DNA of 64,000 nt from Lewinellaceae bacterium (GTDB lineage: Bacteria; Bacteroidota; Bacteroidia; Chitinophagales; Saprospiraceae), in contig JADJRC010000011.1 in NCBI GenBank assembly GCA_016712415.1, positions 124,001-188,000 of the forward strand, written 5' to 3'. Under the pieces are notes generated by a model. The model made no database searches. It saw nothing but the letters and a program-made list of their open reading frames with translations, and was not told where the DNA came from. Position 1 is the first letter of the stretch; each line of letters begins with the position of its first letter. The translations under genes and the position numbers were made by a program. Of this stretch, positions 18,019 through 26,614 are shown one piece after another.

Positions 18019-20079
18019 TTATTTCTGTTCTCCCTCCCGGAATTCAACGATTTCCACACGGCGTTCGCGCGCTGCATCCGGATGATAAACGGAGTTGCGT
18101 TCGTCGGAAAGATTATCGCTGATTCCACTGCGGGCCGTGGTTTCGCCAAAACTGGTTTCGGTTATTTTCAGGTGTCCTGAGGCCAGGTATTGCTGAAGCG
18201 CTCCGTCAGCGTAGACCGCAAACTGGTTTTTGACGCTGCTGATCCGGCGTTTCCCTAAATTGAGGTTGTAATCGCTCTGGGCACGCGGACTGGTAAATCC
18301 TTTGATCAATACCTCAATGGTTTCGCCATTCTGGAGCCGGCCAAGCAGCAGGTCGCACAGCTGAGCGAGCCGGTCGTAGCCGCGTCGCACCTCATTTTCA
18401 AAAAAATCATCGATCAGGGCTTCCGCCTGGTCGGCCGGCTGGCCCGACAACCCGAAAGAAAACTGGTCGCGGTATTCGCGCTGCCGTTCAAGGTAGACCT
18501 GTACCGTTTCGTCGTAACTTTTCCGGGTAACGGTTCGGCGGGTGCGTTTATCCGGCTCGTCGTTGTCAAAATAAAGCGGCAGCCCGACAAAGTCGCGCAA
18601 TTTGGGCGGTTCTGCCACGGGCAGTATTGGTTCTGTTGGCGGAACGGGTGGCGGACTTTTTGTCTGAATAACTGGTATCGTGTCCCCTTTTTCCGGCTCG
18701 GCAGGCTTCACCGGCTCCGGCAGTTGGAATGCGTACAAGTCGTTGCAGCAGGCCTTATTCGCTTCGTCGAGGTACATAGAACCCGGCCTGTTGCTGCTGA
18801 GGTAGCCGTTCTGACCGTCGGGTTTCAGGAAAAAATAGACGTCGTTGTAACTGCTGTTCAGCCCTTTGCCCTCATTCTCGGGTTGACGGAATGCCGTCAG
18901 GCCATCTTTTGCGGCGGAAAATATATCATACCCGCCCAAACCGGGCCAGCCATCCGAACTGAAAAACAGTTTGCGTGCGGTTGGATGGAAAAAGGGCATG
19001 CCTTCGTTTTCAGATGTATTCAGCGATTCAGCATTGACGGGCTGCTTGAACCCAGGTATTTTGGTAATCTTCTTCCCGGGCAGGGGAAGCGCACAGGGGC
19101 AGAAGAAAACGGTGTCGAGCGGCACATACCATAGGTCAAGTTTGCCCTTGCCTCCCGGCCGGTCGGAGGCAAACCACAGCACCGGCCCCTCAAAATAGGG
19201 GTCATAGCCCACGAAAGGTTGTGTTGTGGTATATCCGGGCATGTTGACAGGCTCCGGCAGGCGTACCGGCGGCAGCCAGCGGTTGCGCCGGTCTACGATG
19301 GTAAGCCACATCTCGCAGCGTATATCGTATGCATTTACATTTTTGCACACGCTGAAAAACACATAATGGCCGTCGGGGGAAAATGCCGTATGGGCAATAT
19401 GTGCTGTGTCGGTTGTCGGGAAACCACGTCCGGGTTCGCGCGCCCGCCCGCCACGCGATGAAATCATGACCTTGGTCAGTTTTGACTTCGGTTTTTTCCG
19501 GTCGTTCTTTTTGTCGAACCGGTAGGAAGAAAAAAACAGGGTATCGCCAACCACCACCGGCGCAAAATCGCTGTACACGCTGTTGATGGCCTTACCCAGA
19601 TTTTTTACCTCCACCTGTTTGCTGTCGGTGGTGATGGTCTTGGCAGCGCGGCAAGCCGTTACTTCTGTCCGTGCCCTTTCAAGGTATGCGGCATCCGCTT
19701 CCGGGTTTTCAGAAATAAACTGCTCAAACAGGCCTGCGGCGGCCTCATAGTCGCCCAGGCCTTTTTTTACCTCCCCCATGCGATAGCGGAGCAGCGGGAA
19801 ATCCTTTGCGTGTCGTTTGGAGGCGGCAATTTTGAGGTAGGACTTTTCCGCCTCGCCGTACGCAAAAAACATACGGGCACATTCGCCGTACTTCCAGAGA
19901 ACGGAAAAGTTGTCGTTGTCGCGCTTCAGTACGGTAGCGTAATGCTGTACGGCCGCGGAATAGTCTTTTTTCTTGAAAGCATCGTCGCCGGCACGTTCGT
20001 ACGATCGAAGCGACTGACCGGAGAGTGTGGCGGTAAGCAGGATAAAGATTAGGGTGGGCAGGATTGAGACTGACTTCAT
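18019..20079 (-). CDS. PorE-like OmpA-family protein with TPR and PD40 propeller (type IX secretion/envelope)
   Basis: A 686-residue exported protein with signal peptide (MKSVSILPTLIFILLTATLS). Order of domains: TPR-like helices (about 25-130), WD40-like PD40 beta-propeller (about 160-440, with repeats such as FFHPTARKLFFSSDGWPG), a Pro-rich linker (about 465-495), and an OmpA-type peptidoglycan-binding domain at the C-terminus (EVLIKGFTSPRAQSDYNLNL). This is the architecture of PorE, the peptidoglycan-bound part of the type IX secretion trans-envelope complex, which partners PorP. The PorP-like gene is directly upstream on the same strand, 128 bases away. Paralogues are common, so the exact complex is unproven. 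Confidence 0.85.
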   Translation of the reverse strand: MKSVSILPTLIFILLTATLSGQSLRSYERAGDDAFKKKDYSAAVQHYATVLKRDNDNFSVLWKYGECARMFFAYGEAEKSYLKIAASKRHAKDFPLLRYRMGEVKKGLGDYEAAAGLFEQFISENPEADAAYLERARTEVTACRAAKTITTDSKQVEVKNLGKAINSVYSDFAPVVVGDTLFFSSYRFDKKNDRKKPKSKLTKVMISSRGGRAREPGRGFPTTDTAHIAHTAFSPDGHYVFFSVCKNVNAYDIRCEMWLTIVDRRNRWLPPVRLPEPVNMPGYTTTQPFVGYDPYFEGPVLWFASDRPGGKGKLDLWYVPLDTVFFCPCALPLPGKKITKIPGFKQPVNAESLNTSENEGMPFFHPTARKLFFSSDGWPGLGGYDIFSAAKDGLTAFRQPENEGKGLNSSYNDVYFFLKPDGQNGYLSSNRPGSMYLDEANKACCNDLYAFQLPEPVKPAEPEKGDTIPVIQTKSPPPVPPTEPILPVAEPPKLRDFVGLPLYFDNDEPDKRTRRTVTRKSYDETVQVYLERQREYRDQFSFGLSGQPADQAEALIDDFFENEVRRGYDRLAQLCDLLLGRLQNGETIEVLIKGFTSPRAQSDYNLNLGKRRISSVKNQFAVYADGALQQYLASGHLKITETSFGETTARSGISDNLSDERNSVYHPDAARERRVEIVEFREGEQK

Positions 20080-20207
20080 AAAAATATGGATTCAGTTTTC
20101 GGTATCGGGATGTAGCGAGAAGGCGCAATTGCTGAACGCAAAAAGGGACATTTTCAGTTTATCCGCCAAACAATTGCGCAAAAAAATAATCATATTTTTT
20201 AAATTCA

Positions 20208-21203
20208 TCAGAAAATGGGGCATGCTTTGAACGTTTTCACCGGCGGTACGGGCGTGGCGCGATACACTACGGCTACCTCAAATCCGCCGCGTCCTCCGGT
20301 GGCAATGTCGAAATCGGACGTATTCCAGTCGTAACTGACACCTACCGTCCAGGTGGACCATTCCACCTGGAATGCAGGGATCAGGGCATCGCCAAACCTG
20401 CCGGCCACGCTGAATTGCACTGCCGTATCGTTATCTGTCGACAAGACCCGCCGCACGCCCGCTCCGGCAATGGTTTCCCGGGCGCCCGACATGCGCTGGG
20501 CGACGCCAAATCCAACCAGGTCGGTCATTTCTCCTATCTGCACGGCGCCATTGACCATCAGTGTAAATCGCATTGGCAGCTTTTGATCGGCATCGTCCCG
20601 GAAGTTGACCTTGGGCCGGTTGAGGTGAAATGCCCCGATACCGGCATCAAGCCTGGTGCGGGTTTCGCCCGGCTCAAAATGCCAGTCCAGCCCCGCTGAG
20701 AGTGTCGGTACGAAGCCCGAGTTTTTATTGAACGATTCGCCTGTTTGCAAGGAAGGGTCAAACACCTCGCCCGTCCATTGATTGCGGAATTTCAATTTGG
20801 AAATGTCGAAGCTGCGCTGTGCCAGCGCCAGGCCCACACCCGCCGACAGGGCGTGCTTTTCGCCCAGTGCGTGGGCAACACCCGCCGTAGCGCCCACCTG
20901 AGTCCAGGTCAGGGCCGCGTCACCAGCCCGGTCGTGCTGCAGGTTGAACCCGACAGAAAGCAGGTTGGCATCACGCCTGATTACCTTCCAGTCTGCCGCG
21001 CCGGAAAAAGTGCGATACGACACCGGCACACTGGTCCACTGACTCCGGTAAAGGGCCGAGGCCCTCATGTCGCCGCGGAAAACACCGGTCAGCGCCGGAT
21101 TGAAATGGGTCGGGTTGTGATAGAATTGGGAATAATGAAGGTCCTGCGCAACGGCACGCACCGAAATCAATAGCACCAATATGGCGAAAACGGGAAAACG
21201 CAT
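20208..21203 (-). CDS. PorP/SprF-family outer-membrane protein
   Basis: A 331-residue protein. The start at 21203 (MRFPVFAILVLLISV) gives a clean signal peptide. QDLHYSQFYHNPTHFNPALTG is the hallmark N-terminus of the PorP/SprF family; the rest is a run of beta strands ending near the C-terminus, as expected for an outer-membrane barrel. PorP works with type IX secretion and, in gliding species, SprF supports SprB secretion. Co-orientation with the PorE-like gene suggests an operon. Confidence 0.88.
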   Translation of the reverse strand: MRFPVFAILVLLISVRAVAQDLHYSQFYHNPTHFNPALTGVFRGDMRASALYRSQWTSVPVSYRTFSGAADWKVIRRDANLLSVGFNLQHDRAGDAALTWTQVGATAGVAHALGEKHALSAGVGLALAQRSFDISKLKFRNQWTGEVFDPSLQTGESFNKNSGFVPTLSAGLDWHFEPGETRTRLDAGIGAFHLNRPKVNFRDDADQKLPMRFTLMVNGAVQIGEMTDLVGFGVAQRMSGARETIAGAGVRRVLSTDNDTAVQFSVAGRFGDALIPAFQVEWSTWTVGVSYDWNTSDFDIATGGRGGFEVAVVYRATPVPPVKTFKACPIF

Positions 21204-21345
21204 ATGAACTGATTTGGACGAATGGCCGAAGATAGGCCTAAATTGTAAATTCATTCAGTGATGATAGGTTCAGATTACAATTCGCTGTTTTTAGCGTTGA
21301 AAATGTGGAAAAAATCGAAATTGCACCGTCTTTTCTCTACTGACC

Positions 21346-22047
21346 ATGACATTTGAAATCTGCGCAGTCAACCTGCCCTCCGCTTTAGCCGCCATGCACG
21401 CAGGCGCACAGCGCATCGAACTTTGTTCTGCTCTTGATGTCGGGGGACTCACCCCTTCACCGGGACTGATCCGCGCCGCCGTAAATCACCTGAACATACC
21501 GGTCAATGTGCTTATACGGCCCCGGGAAGGCGATTTTTGTTATGCTCCCGGAGCGTTGGAAGTCATGCTCGACGATATCAGGTTTTGTCTGGAGGCCGGC
21601 GCCAACGGAGTTGTGGTCGGCGCCCTTACCACCGGCAACCGGCTCGATCTGCCCATGATGCAGGCCATGAAAGCCGCCGCCGGCGATATGGAGATCGTAT
21701 GCCACCGGGCATTCGATTTTACTGAAGACCCCTTCCAAAGTATCGACGAACTGGTCGGCCTCGGATACCACAGGATACTGAGTTCCGGGCAGGCGCCGAC
21801 GGCATTCGAGGGGCGTTTTTTGCTGAAACGATTGGCAGAACACGCCGGCGGGCAGATTTCCGTCATGCCGGGCGCCGGCATCAACAAATCCAATATCCGC
21901 GATATTGCCCTCGTCACTGCGGCACAGGAGTTTCATTTCACCGGAAAAAAGAAGGTGGTGCAGCCCGGAGCCGATATTCCCGGATTGGAACGCTGGTACT
22001 GGGAAAGCGATGCGGAACTGATCCGGGAAATCATGGCGGCCGTTTAA
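21346..22047 (+). CDS. cutC: Copper homeostasis protein CutC
   Basis: A 233-residue TIM-barrel protein with the family features EICAVNLPSALAAMHAGAQR, ELCSALDVGGLTPSPG, VNVLIRPREGDFCY and the late ISVMPGAGI. CutC is cytosolic and linked to copper handling, though its biochemical role is still debated. The length is normal. Its TAA stop (22045-22047) overlaps the stop codon of the convergent flippase gene by two bases. Confidence 0.93.
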   Translation: MTFEICAVNLPSALAAMHAGAQRIELCSALDVGGLTPSPGLIRAAVNHLNIPVNVLIRPREGDFCYAPGALEVMLDDIRFCLEAGANGVVVGALTTGNRLDLPMMQAMKAAAGDMEIVCHRAFDFTEDPFQSIDELVGLGYHRILSSGQAPTAFEGRFLLKRLAEHAGGQISVMPGAGINKSNIRDIALVTAAQEFHFTGKKKVVQPGADIPGLERWYWESDAELIREIMAAV

Positions 22048-23357
22048 AACAGCAGGCACGACAACAGGTAGGCGCCCAGCAAAGCTGCCGTATACAGGGC
22101 AAATAGTTTGCGGTCGAGCCATTGACCGGTAGAAAGCCCGTGTTTTCTTTCCAGGTACCCGATCAACGCGAGTTTTTCCACCCAAAATGAAAGTACGACG
22201 GACCAGGCCAGCCCCGGCAGTCCCCACCAGCCTATAAACAACACGCCCAATACAACCTTGACCAGCAGCTCGACGACGCCCACGCCAAAAATCACCTGCG
22301 GCACACCTTTGGCCAGCACAATGGCATTGGGCAGCAACACCCGGCTGGCGGTGACAAGCAGGTAGATGTTGAATAACGGTGCGCTTGCCGCAAAACCGGG
22401 GTTAAAAACCAGCGGAAACAGCGGCCGGGAAACAAACAACAGGAGAATCGTAAGCGGGAACAGCAGGTGCATCAGGCGGCCGGTTCGGACCCTGAGTTCT
22501 GCCAGTCCGGCGGGCATATCCGCGCTCAACCTGGGGATCATGGCCACACCCAGCGCCGTGGCCAGGGCAGTAGCCAGGGGAAACTCGCGCGAACCGTAAC
22601 GAAAAACGGCAAAAACGGCTTCGTCGCGGTAATACCAGCCGACAAGCCAGTTGTCGAAAAGCAGGATGAGATTCCCCATCATTACATTCAGCGTGAGCGG
22701 CGCAGAAAATACGAGGTACTGCCGGATGAGATCAAAACGCAGCCCGCCTGTGCCATAGCGCAGCACCAACCCGGCGGTCCAGAGCAGTTTTGCCCCGCTC
22801 AGCAGGATAAGCGCCATAAAGCCGCCCTCCAGCCCAAAGCCGCTGACTACCGGCAGGTATAATGCCAGCACATGCAGTCCGAAACTGACCCCGCCCCACC
22901 CCACTATATGGCGCGGTTTGTCGTCCAGCAGGTAATAATACTCCACCGGGAAAGTGGGCAGGTTCAACAGCAGGTACAGACAGAAAAGCCGGTAGTACGG
23001 TATCTGCGCCTGCCCTGTAAGCATGGGCGTCACCCATCTCTCGCCCCAGATCATCAGGGCAAAGAGTACCAGCGAGATAAAGCAAAAGACAAGAAAATTG
23101 TTAAAAATAAAAGATTTCCGGTCCTTTTCACCCAGGCCTGCATATATGGGCGTCATTCCCTGCAACAGTCCGTTGACCCAAAAGAAGGTAAGCGTTGTAC
23201 CGATAAACAGGAGCATTTCATAATTCCCGATTCCGGCGATGCTGAGGCCGCTTTTGGCCAGCAGGATACTCGTCAGAATAACAGCGCCCAGGCGCATGAC
23301 CTGAAACAACTGCAACGCCCGGGTGGTGGATAGGCCGGATAAATTGAAAAACCCCAT
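22044..23357 (-). CDS. Wzx-like oligosaccharide flippase / polysaccharide biosynthesis protein
   Basis: A 437-residue, very hydrophobic protein with about twelve to fourteen membrane segments, of the MOP/Wzx superfamily (oligosaccharide flippases). It likely moves lipid-linked glycans across the inner membrane. No glycosyltransferase operon surrounds it here, although a GT2 domain and a GT39 protein are encoded elsewhere in the window. The ATG at 23357 lies inside a terminator hairpin (see that entry). A later Met at residue 22 is possible, but would remove the segment RALQLFQ. Confidence 0.85.
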   Translation of the reverse strand: MGFFNLSGLSTTRALQLFQVMRLGAVILTSILLAKSGLSIAGIGNYEMLLFIGTTLTFFWVNGLLQGMTPIYAGLGEKDRKSFIFNNFLVFCFISLVLFALMIWGERWVTPMLTGQAQIPYYRLFCLYLLLNLPTFPVEYYYLLDDKPRHIVGWGGVSFGLHVLALYLPVVSGFGLEGGFMALILLSGAKLLWTAGLVLRYGTGGLRFDLIRQYLVFSAPLTLNVMMGNLILLFDNWLVGWYYRDEAVFAVFRYGSREFPLATALATALGVAMIPRLSADMPAGLAELRVRTGRLMHLLFPLTILLLFVSRPLFPLVFNPGFAASAPLFNIYLLVTASRVLLPNAIVLAKGVPQVIFGVGVVELLVKVVLGVLFIGWWGLPGLAWSVVLSFWVEKLALIGYLERKHGLSTGQWLDRKLFALYTAALLGAYLLSCLLF

Positions 23358-23383
23358 AGGTCGCGCAAACCTATGGGGTTTTT
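23347..23383 (-). terminator. Terminator hairpin overlapping the flippase start codon
   Basis: A perfect 14-bp stem (23347-23360 with 23370-23383), 9-base loop, ending in five Ts on the minus strand. It lies 28 bases past the stop of the DUF697/SHOCT gene, but the flippase ATG (23355-23357) is within the descending arm, so codons 1-4 are part of the stem. Confidence 0.75.
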
Positions 23384-23410
23384 AGTACAAATCGGTCTGA
23401 AATGCTGTAA

Positions 23411-24076
23411 TCAAATTTGGGCTAACAACCGTTCCTTCAATTGTTTGAATTCTGCTTCCGTAATGATGCCGGCGTCTTTCATCCCGGCCATCTTTTGCAA
23501 TCTTTCCAGGGTGTCGTCGGTGTCCGGTTTTGCGGAGGGCTCCGTCTTTGTCATTTCGACCGCTACACGTTTTCCTGTTGCCATTTCGGCCTTATAGCCT
23601 TTTCGCGCGCTTTTCAGGTCAAGATCGTTCAAGGAACCGCCCTGATGCAGGTAATTGGCCACAACGCGACCGAGTGCGTATGTAGATGCACCCGACAGTA
23701 CCGGCATGCTCAACTCGCCGACAATCGTGCCGACGCCGGGGATGGCCTTTACCAGGCTTGCGCTTATGCGCGCGGCACTGCTGCCTGCCACCGCAGAGAT
23801 AATGTTTTTACCGAGGGAATCCATAAAGCCCTCGTTGTACAGTTTGGCCAGTTGGCGCAACATGTTCAATTGTACGGCGCTAACAGCGATCAGATCGGCT
23901 GCGGGCATTGGAATCAGTGCGGCGCCGAGTGAAAAACCGACGTGGTTTTTGACGATCTCGGAGGCTTTGGCCTGTCTCTCTTCTTGTGTCATGGTTTTGG
24001 AAAGTTGTTTCTCCTGCTTAAAAAGGTCAATCAGCGCAAGCAGGGTCATTAATCTTGAAGTAAAAACAGCGGTCAT
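23411..24076 (-). CDS. DUF697-like membrane-associated protein with C-terminal SHOCT domain
   Basis: A 221-residue protein. Residues 35-150 contain the DUF697-like pattern (VGFSLGAALIPMPAADLIAV, then LNMLRQLAKLYN, then ISAVAGSSAARISASLVKAI), with two or three hydrophobic helices. The C-terminus (LKDLKSARKG region, then ERLQKMAGMKDAGIITEAEF) is a SHOCT short domain, which serves in oligomerisation or tethering. DUF697 proteins are often membrane partners of GTPases; none is adjacent here. The start may instead be the Met at residue 29 (MTQEERQAK). Confidence 0.78.
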   Translation of the reverse strand: MTAVFTSRLMTLLALIDLFKQEKQLSKTMTQEERQAKASEIVKNHVGFSLGAALIPMPAADLIAVSAVQLNMLRQLAKLYNEGFMDSLGKNIISAVAGSSAARISASLVKAIPGVGTIVGELSMPVLSGASTYALGRVVANYLHQGGSLNDLDLKSARKGYKAEMATGKRVAVEMTKTEPSAKPDTDDTLERLQKMAGMKDAGIITEAEFKQLKERLLAQI

Positions 24077-24204
24077 GCTTGATTTGGGTTTGACGGCACA
24101 AAGGAGCCGTAATTTTGGGAAAGGCGCCCGGTATTACCGACTAAAGACGCCGGGGTAAGGACGAAGTCACGCCCTGCCAGGCAGTGCATCAAAGCAGGGC
24201 AGGT

Positions 24205-24987
24205 TTAAATATTGCCAACCATTACCACAACGGTGGGTGTCGGACTTCCCTTCGGATTGTCTTCCTGTGATATCGCCAGGGCAACGGCATTGTCCAGGTA
24301 GGGCAGCATCTGCCACCCGTCGGAAGTCTGCAGGTCGACCATGCCCATATTGACGGGTTTGCCGTCGACAATAGCCCAGAACTGGAAATACTTGCCGGGC
24401 GCCGGAGCCTGCAAGCCCGACAAATCGAGTGCGACTTCGCGGCGCACCGGATTATAATAGGCGTAGGTTGTGGCCTTGCCGTTGTCGAGCGCGACGGCAC
24501 GCGTGTCGCGGTCGCGGAGCAGGACGGAAGCCTGCCGAAGTTTCTCCGCCCGCTGTTCGAGCCGGGTGCAATCGTCGACCTGTGTTTGTAGGGCCGAAGT
24601 AGTTGTTTTCAATTCGCCGATTTCGGCGCCTTGCTGTTTGATAGTATAAAACTGGTAGGCGCCGAGCAGGGCGAGTGCGATTGCCGCCGCCTGGAATAGC
24701 CGTAAAAGCCCTGGTTTGGGCATGGAGACCGACAGATCGGGCGTTTCCGGCATGTCGTTTTCCCGGTCTTCAATAGCATCGAGGATACGACCCTTCATCC
24801 ACTCCGGCGGCGCCACGGCATTGGCATTGGCATAGCCTTCGAGCGCCTGCTCCACAGAAGCCAGTTCGGTTCGTACCGCTGCATGCGCTGCGACCATACG
24901 CTCGACCAGCGCACGCTCTTCGGCGGTACATTGTCCGAGCACATAGGTCTCAAGCAGGCCTGACTGGATGAATGATTGAATATCCAT
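24205..24987 (-). CDS. RskA-family anti-sigma factor
   Basis: A 260-residue membrane-anchored anti-sigma factor. The N-terminal 75 residues (GLLETYVLGQCTAEERALVE) form the cytosolic sigma-binding helices. A single membrane segment follows at about 95-113 (LFQAAAIALALLGAYQF), then a coiled stretch and a periplasmic RskA domain (PAPGKYFQFWAIVDGKPVN). It should hold the ECF sigma factor, encoded 107 bases upstream on the same strand, inactive until proteolysis or a signal. Both are transcribed away from the large operon that starts beyond 25.9 kb. Confidence 0.9.
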   Translation of the reverse strand: MDIQSFIQSGLLETYVLGQCTAEERALVERMVAAHAAVRTELASVEQALEGYANANAVAPPEWMKGRILDAIEDRENDMPETPDLSVSMPKPGLLRLFQAAAIALALLGAYQFYTIKQQGAEIGELKTTTSALQTQVDDCTRLEQRAEKLRQASVLLRDRDTRAVALDNGKATTYAYYNPVRREVALDLSGLQAPAPGKYFQFWAIVDGKPVNMGMVDLQTSDGWQMLPYLDNAVALAISQEDNPKGSPTPTVVVMVGNI

Positions 24988-25094
24988 TGTATGGCAAACA
25001 GCGTATAAATGCTGTAATGTTTTGGTTTACCGGTTTTTAAGGGATTGATTTGTTTTATCGCGCTGGGTCGTCACAACTCCTGATGCCGGCCTTC

Positions 25095-25655
25095 TCAACC
25101 CATTATCAGGGTTAAAAGAATCAGGATCACCGCAAAATTCTCCCCAAACAGTTTTCGCAATTCCCCAATCGCATGCCGAAGCCGGGTTTTTACCGTCCCA
25201 AGCGGAATTCCGGTTTCCTCCGCGATCTCTTCCTGCGTATATCCTTTAAAGTACATCATGTCAATCAAAGAGCGGTATTTTTCATCGAGGCGGCCCACCA
25301 CTTCCTTGACACCCAGGTGATCGGGGTTAATGCTCTCGCCACCGGGGTTCTGAAAAAGATTATCAACAGACTCGGTTTTCCGGTAATGCTGAAAATAAGA
25401 AGTCCTGGTGGCATCGATTGCCGTGTTGCGGGCAATATTCAGCAACCAGGTAAATAAACGGCCCTTGGAGGCATCGTAGCTGGCGCCGTTGCGCCAGGCT
25501 TTTAAAAATGTATCCTGTAGCACCTGCTCTGCCAACTCGCGCGACTGCACGATACGCAGCACAACACCAAACAGGGCCGCACTGTAGGCGTCGTACAATT
25601 CGCCGATCGCCGCGCGGTCTTGTTTTTGTAAGCGGATAATGAGTTGGTCTTGCAT
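25095..25655 (-). CDS. ECF RNA polymerase sigma factor (SigK-like)
   Basis: A 186-residue sigma-70 family protein. Region 2 spans about 20-95 (LFGVVLRIVQSRELAEQVLQ, then FLKAWRNGASYDASKGRLFT); region 4 spans about 125-175 with the helix-turn-helix YTQEEIAEETGIPLGTVKTR. The C-terminus has a short hydrophobic end (FAVILILLTLIMG), which is unusual for an ECF factor. The RskA-type anti-sigma gene is downstream. ECF/RskA pairs respond to envelope or redox signals; targets here are unknown, with the divergent operon an obvious candidate. Confidence 0.93.
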   Translation of the reverse strand: MQDQLIIRLQKQDRAAIGELYDAYSAALFGVVLRIVQSRELAEQVLQDTFLKAWRNGASYDASKGRLFTWLLNIARNTAIDATRTSYFQHYRKTESVDNLFQNPGGESINPDHLGVKEVVGRLDEKYRSLIDMMYFKGYTQEEIAEETGIPLGTVKTRLRHAIGELRKLFGENFAVILILLTLIMG

Positions 25656-25909
25656 TGATTACATTGCAGGCAAACGCTTTCGTACGAGAATCTGCGGGGC
25701 AAAAATGGTTGTTTTTCAATAGCCCGCAAACGGTTTCCGGTAATTTGAACAAACTAAGTCAATTATTGCCGTATTGTCCCGGTTTTTGAAACCTGCCCGG
25801 AATAAAATGCATTTGTTCATGACCAACATACGATCAGATCCGGGTTATGGTTTCCCGTGAGCACAAAAAATCAGTCCTGCTTCGTTTAGTGTTAAAGTTT
25901 AGCGGCAGG

Positions 25910-25940
25910 TTTGGATTATTCAGGTAGCCGTTTACTTTTG
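25910..25940 (+). promoter_or_regulatory. Consensus Bacteroidota promoter of the large operon
   Basis: TTTG at 25910-25913, exactly 19 bases, then TACTTTTG at 25933-25940, an exact match to the primary sigma factor consensus TTTG-N19-TAnnTTTG of Bacteroidota. The transcript should start near 25947, leaving about 245 untranslated bases before the ATG at 26191. Confidence 0.65.
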
Positions 25941-26114
25941 TTGCTCCCAATTTTGTTTTCAACACTTAATCCGTCCGCTAAATGAAACATTCAATCCGAC
26001 GACCGATTTGCACCTCCCATGCCCCCCCTGATCGCAACGATCTTCCGGCTCCTGTTCCCCCTGTACTGATTTTTTCTTGCTGACTGCCGCCCTCCCGGCA
26101 GGGACTCCTGTGCG

Positions 26115-26140
26115 CAGACGCATTCCGACACGTGCGTCTG
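26115..26140 (+). promoter_or_regulatory. Leader hairpin upstream of the large operon
   Basis: A perfect 8-bp stem (CAGACGCA at 26115-26122 with TGCGTCTG at 26133-26140) and a 10-base loop, about 170 bases into the predicted leader and 50 bases before the first start codon. No T tract follows, so it is not a terminator. It may affect translation or mRNA stability. Confidence 0.35.
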
Positions 26141-26190
26141 AAATACGCATCTATTGTGCCGTTTGTTTCAATTGATTGAAATTCAAAACG

Positions 26191-26601
26191 ATGCTTAGTA
26201 TTCGGTCATGGAAGAGCGCTCCACTTTATGCCCTGGCATGCGTCGTACCCTGCCTGCCCCTGGCATGTTCGACGGAAAAAACGCACACCGTTTCCACCGC
26301 AGCGGATTTTTGCTCGACCCTGGAAAACGGCAACATGGAGACGGCAATGCGATGTATAAACGCCTACCTGGAAACCGGCGAGCCCGAAGCGATCAGGCAC
26401 GATAACTACATCGCCGTTGTCGGCTGGCTGATGCAACAGTCTTGCGTTACAAGCGCCGCTATCAGCAAAGGGGAACTGGATGCTGACCCGCCCATCAAAA
26501 TAATAACCCTGACGATACGCAAACCGTCGGGTTCCGATATCAAAAAGGTGATGATGTTAAGTGCCACTCCAGAAAACCCGCGTATTACCTCCATTCAATA
26601 A
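26191..26601 (+). CDS. Small lipoprotein, first gene of the large operon
   Basis: A 136-residue lipoprotein. The ATG at 26191 gives a signal peptide ending in the lipobox LACS; a TTG 15 bases earlier is less likely. The mature part is not recognised: it has a helical segment with two Cys (FCSTLENGNMETAMRCINAY), a further Cys (QQSCVTSAAI), and beta strands near the end (IKIITLTIRKPSGSD). The three Cys in a periplasmic protein suggest a possible disulfide. It precedes the protease gene by 13 bases and is therefore likely part of the operon. Confidence 0.75.
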   Translation: MLSIRSWKSAPLYALACVVPCLPLACSTEKTHTVSTAADFCSTLENGNMETAMRCINAYLETGEPEAIRHDNYIAVVGWLMQQSCVTSAAISKGELDADPPIKIITLTIRKPSGSDIKKVMMLSATPENPRITSIQ

Positions 26602-26614
26602 AAAAGCCAACCTT

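Larger units (their letters stand above)
25656..26190. other. Divergent intergenic region between sigma factor and large operon
   Basis: A 535-base gap with no convincing gene. It contains the promoter at 25910-25940, a leader of about 240 bases and an 8-bp hairpin at 26115-26140 for the rightward operon; the promoter of the leftward sigma-factor gene must also be here, but I could not place it. Confidence 0.7.

Noticed and set aside
24171..24201. Hairpin after the anti-sigma gene as terminator
   Set aside because: Only a 7-bp stem with a long loop and no T run in the minus direction.
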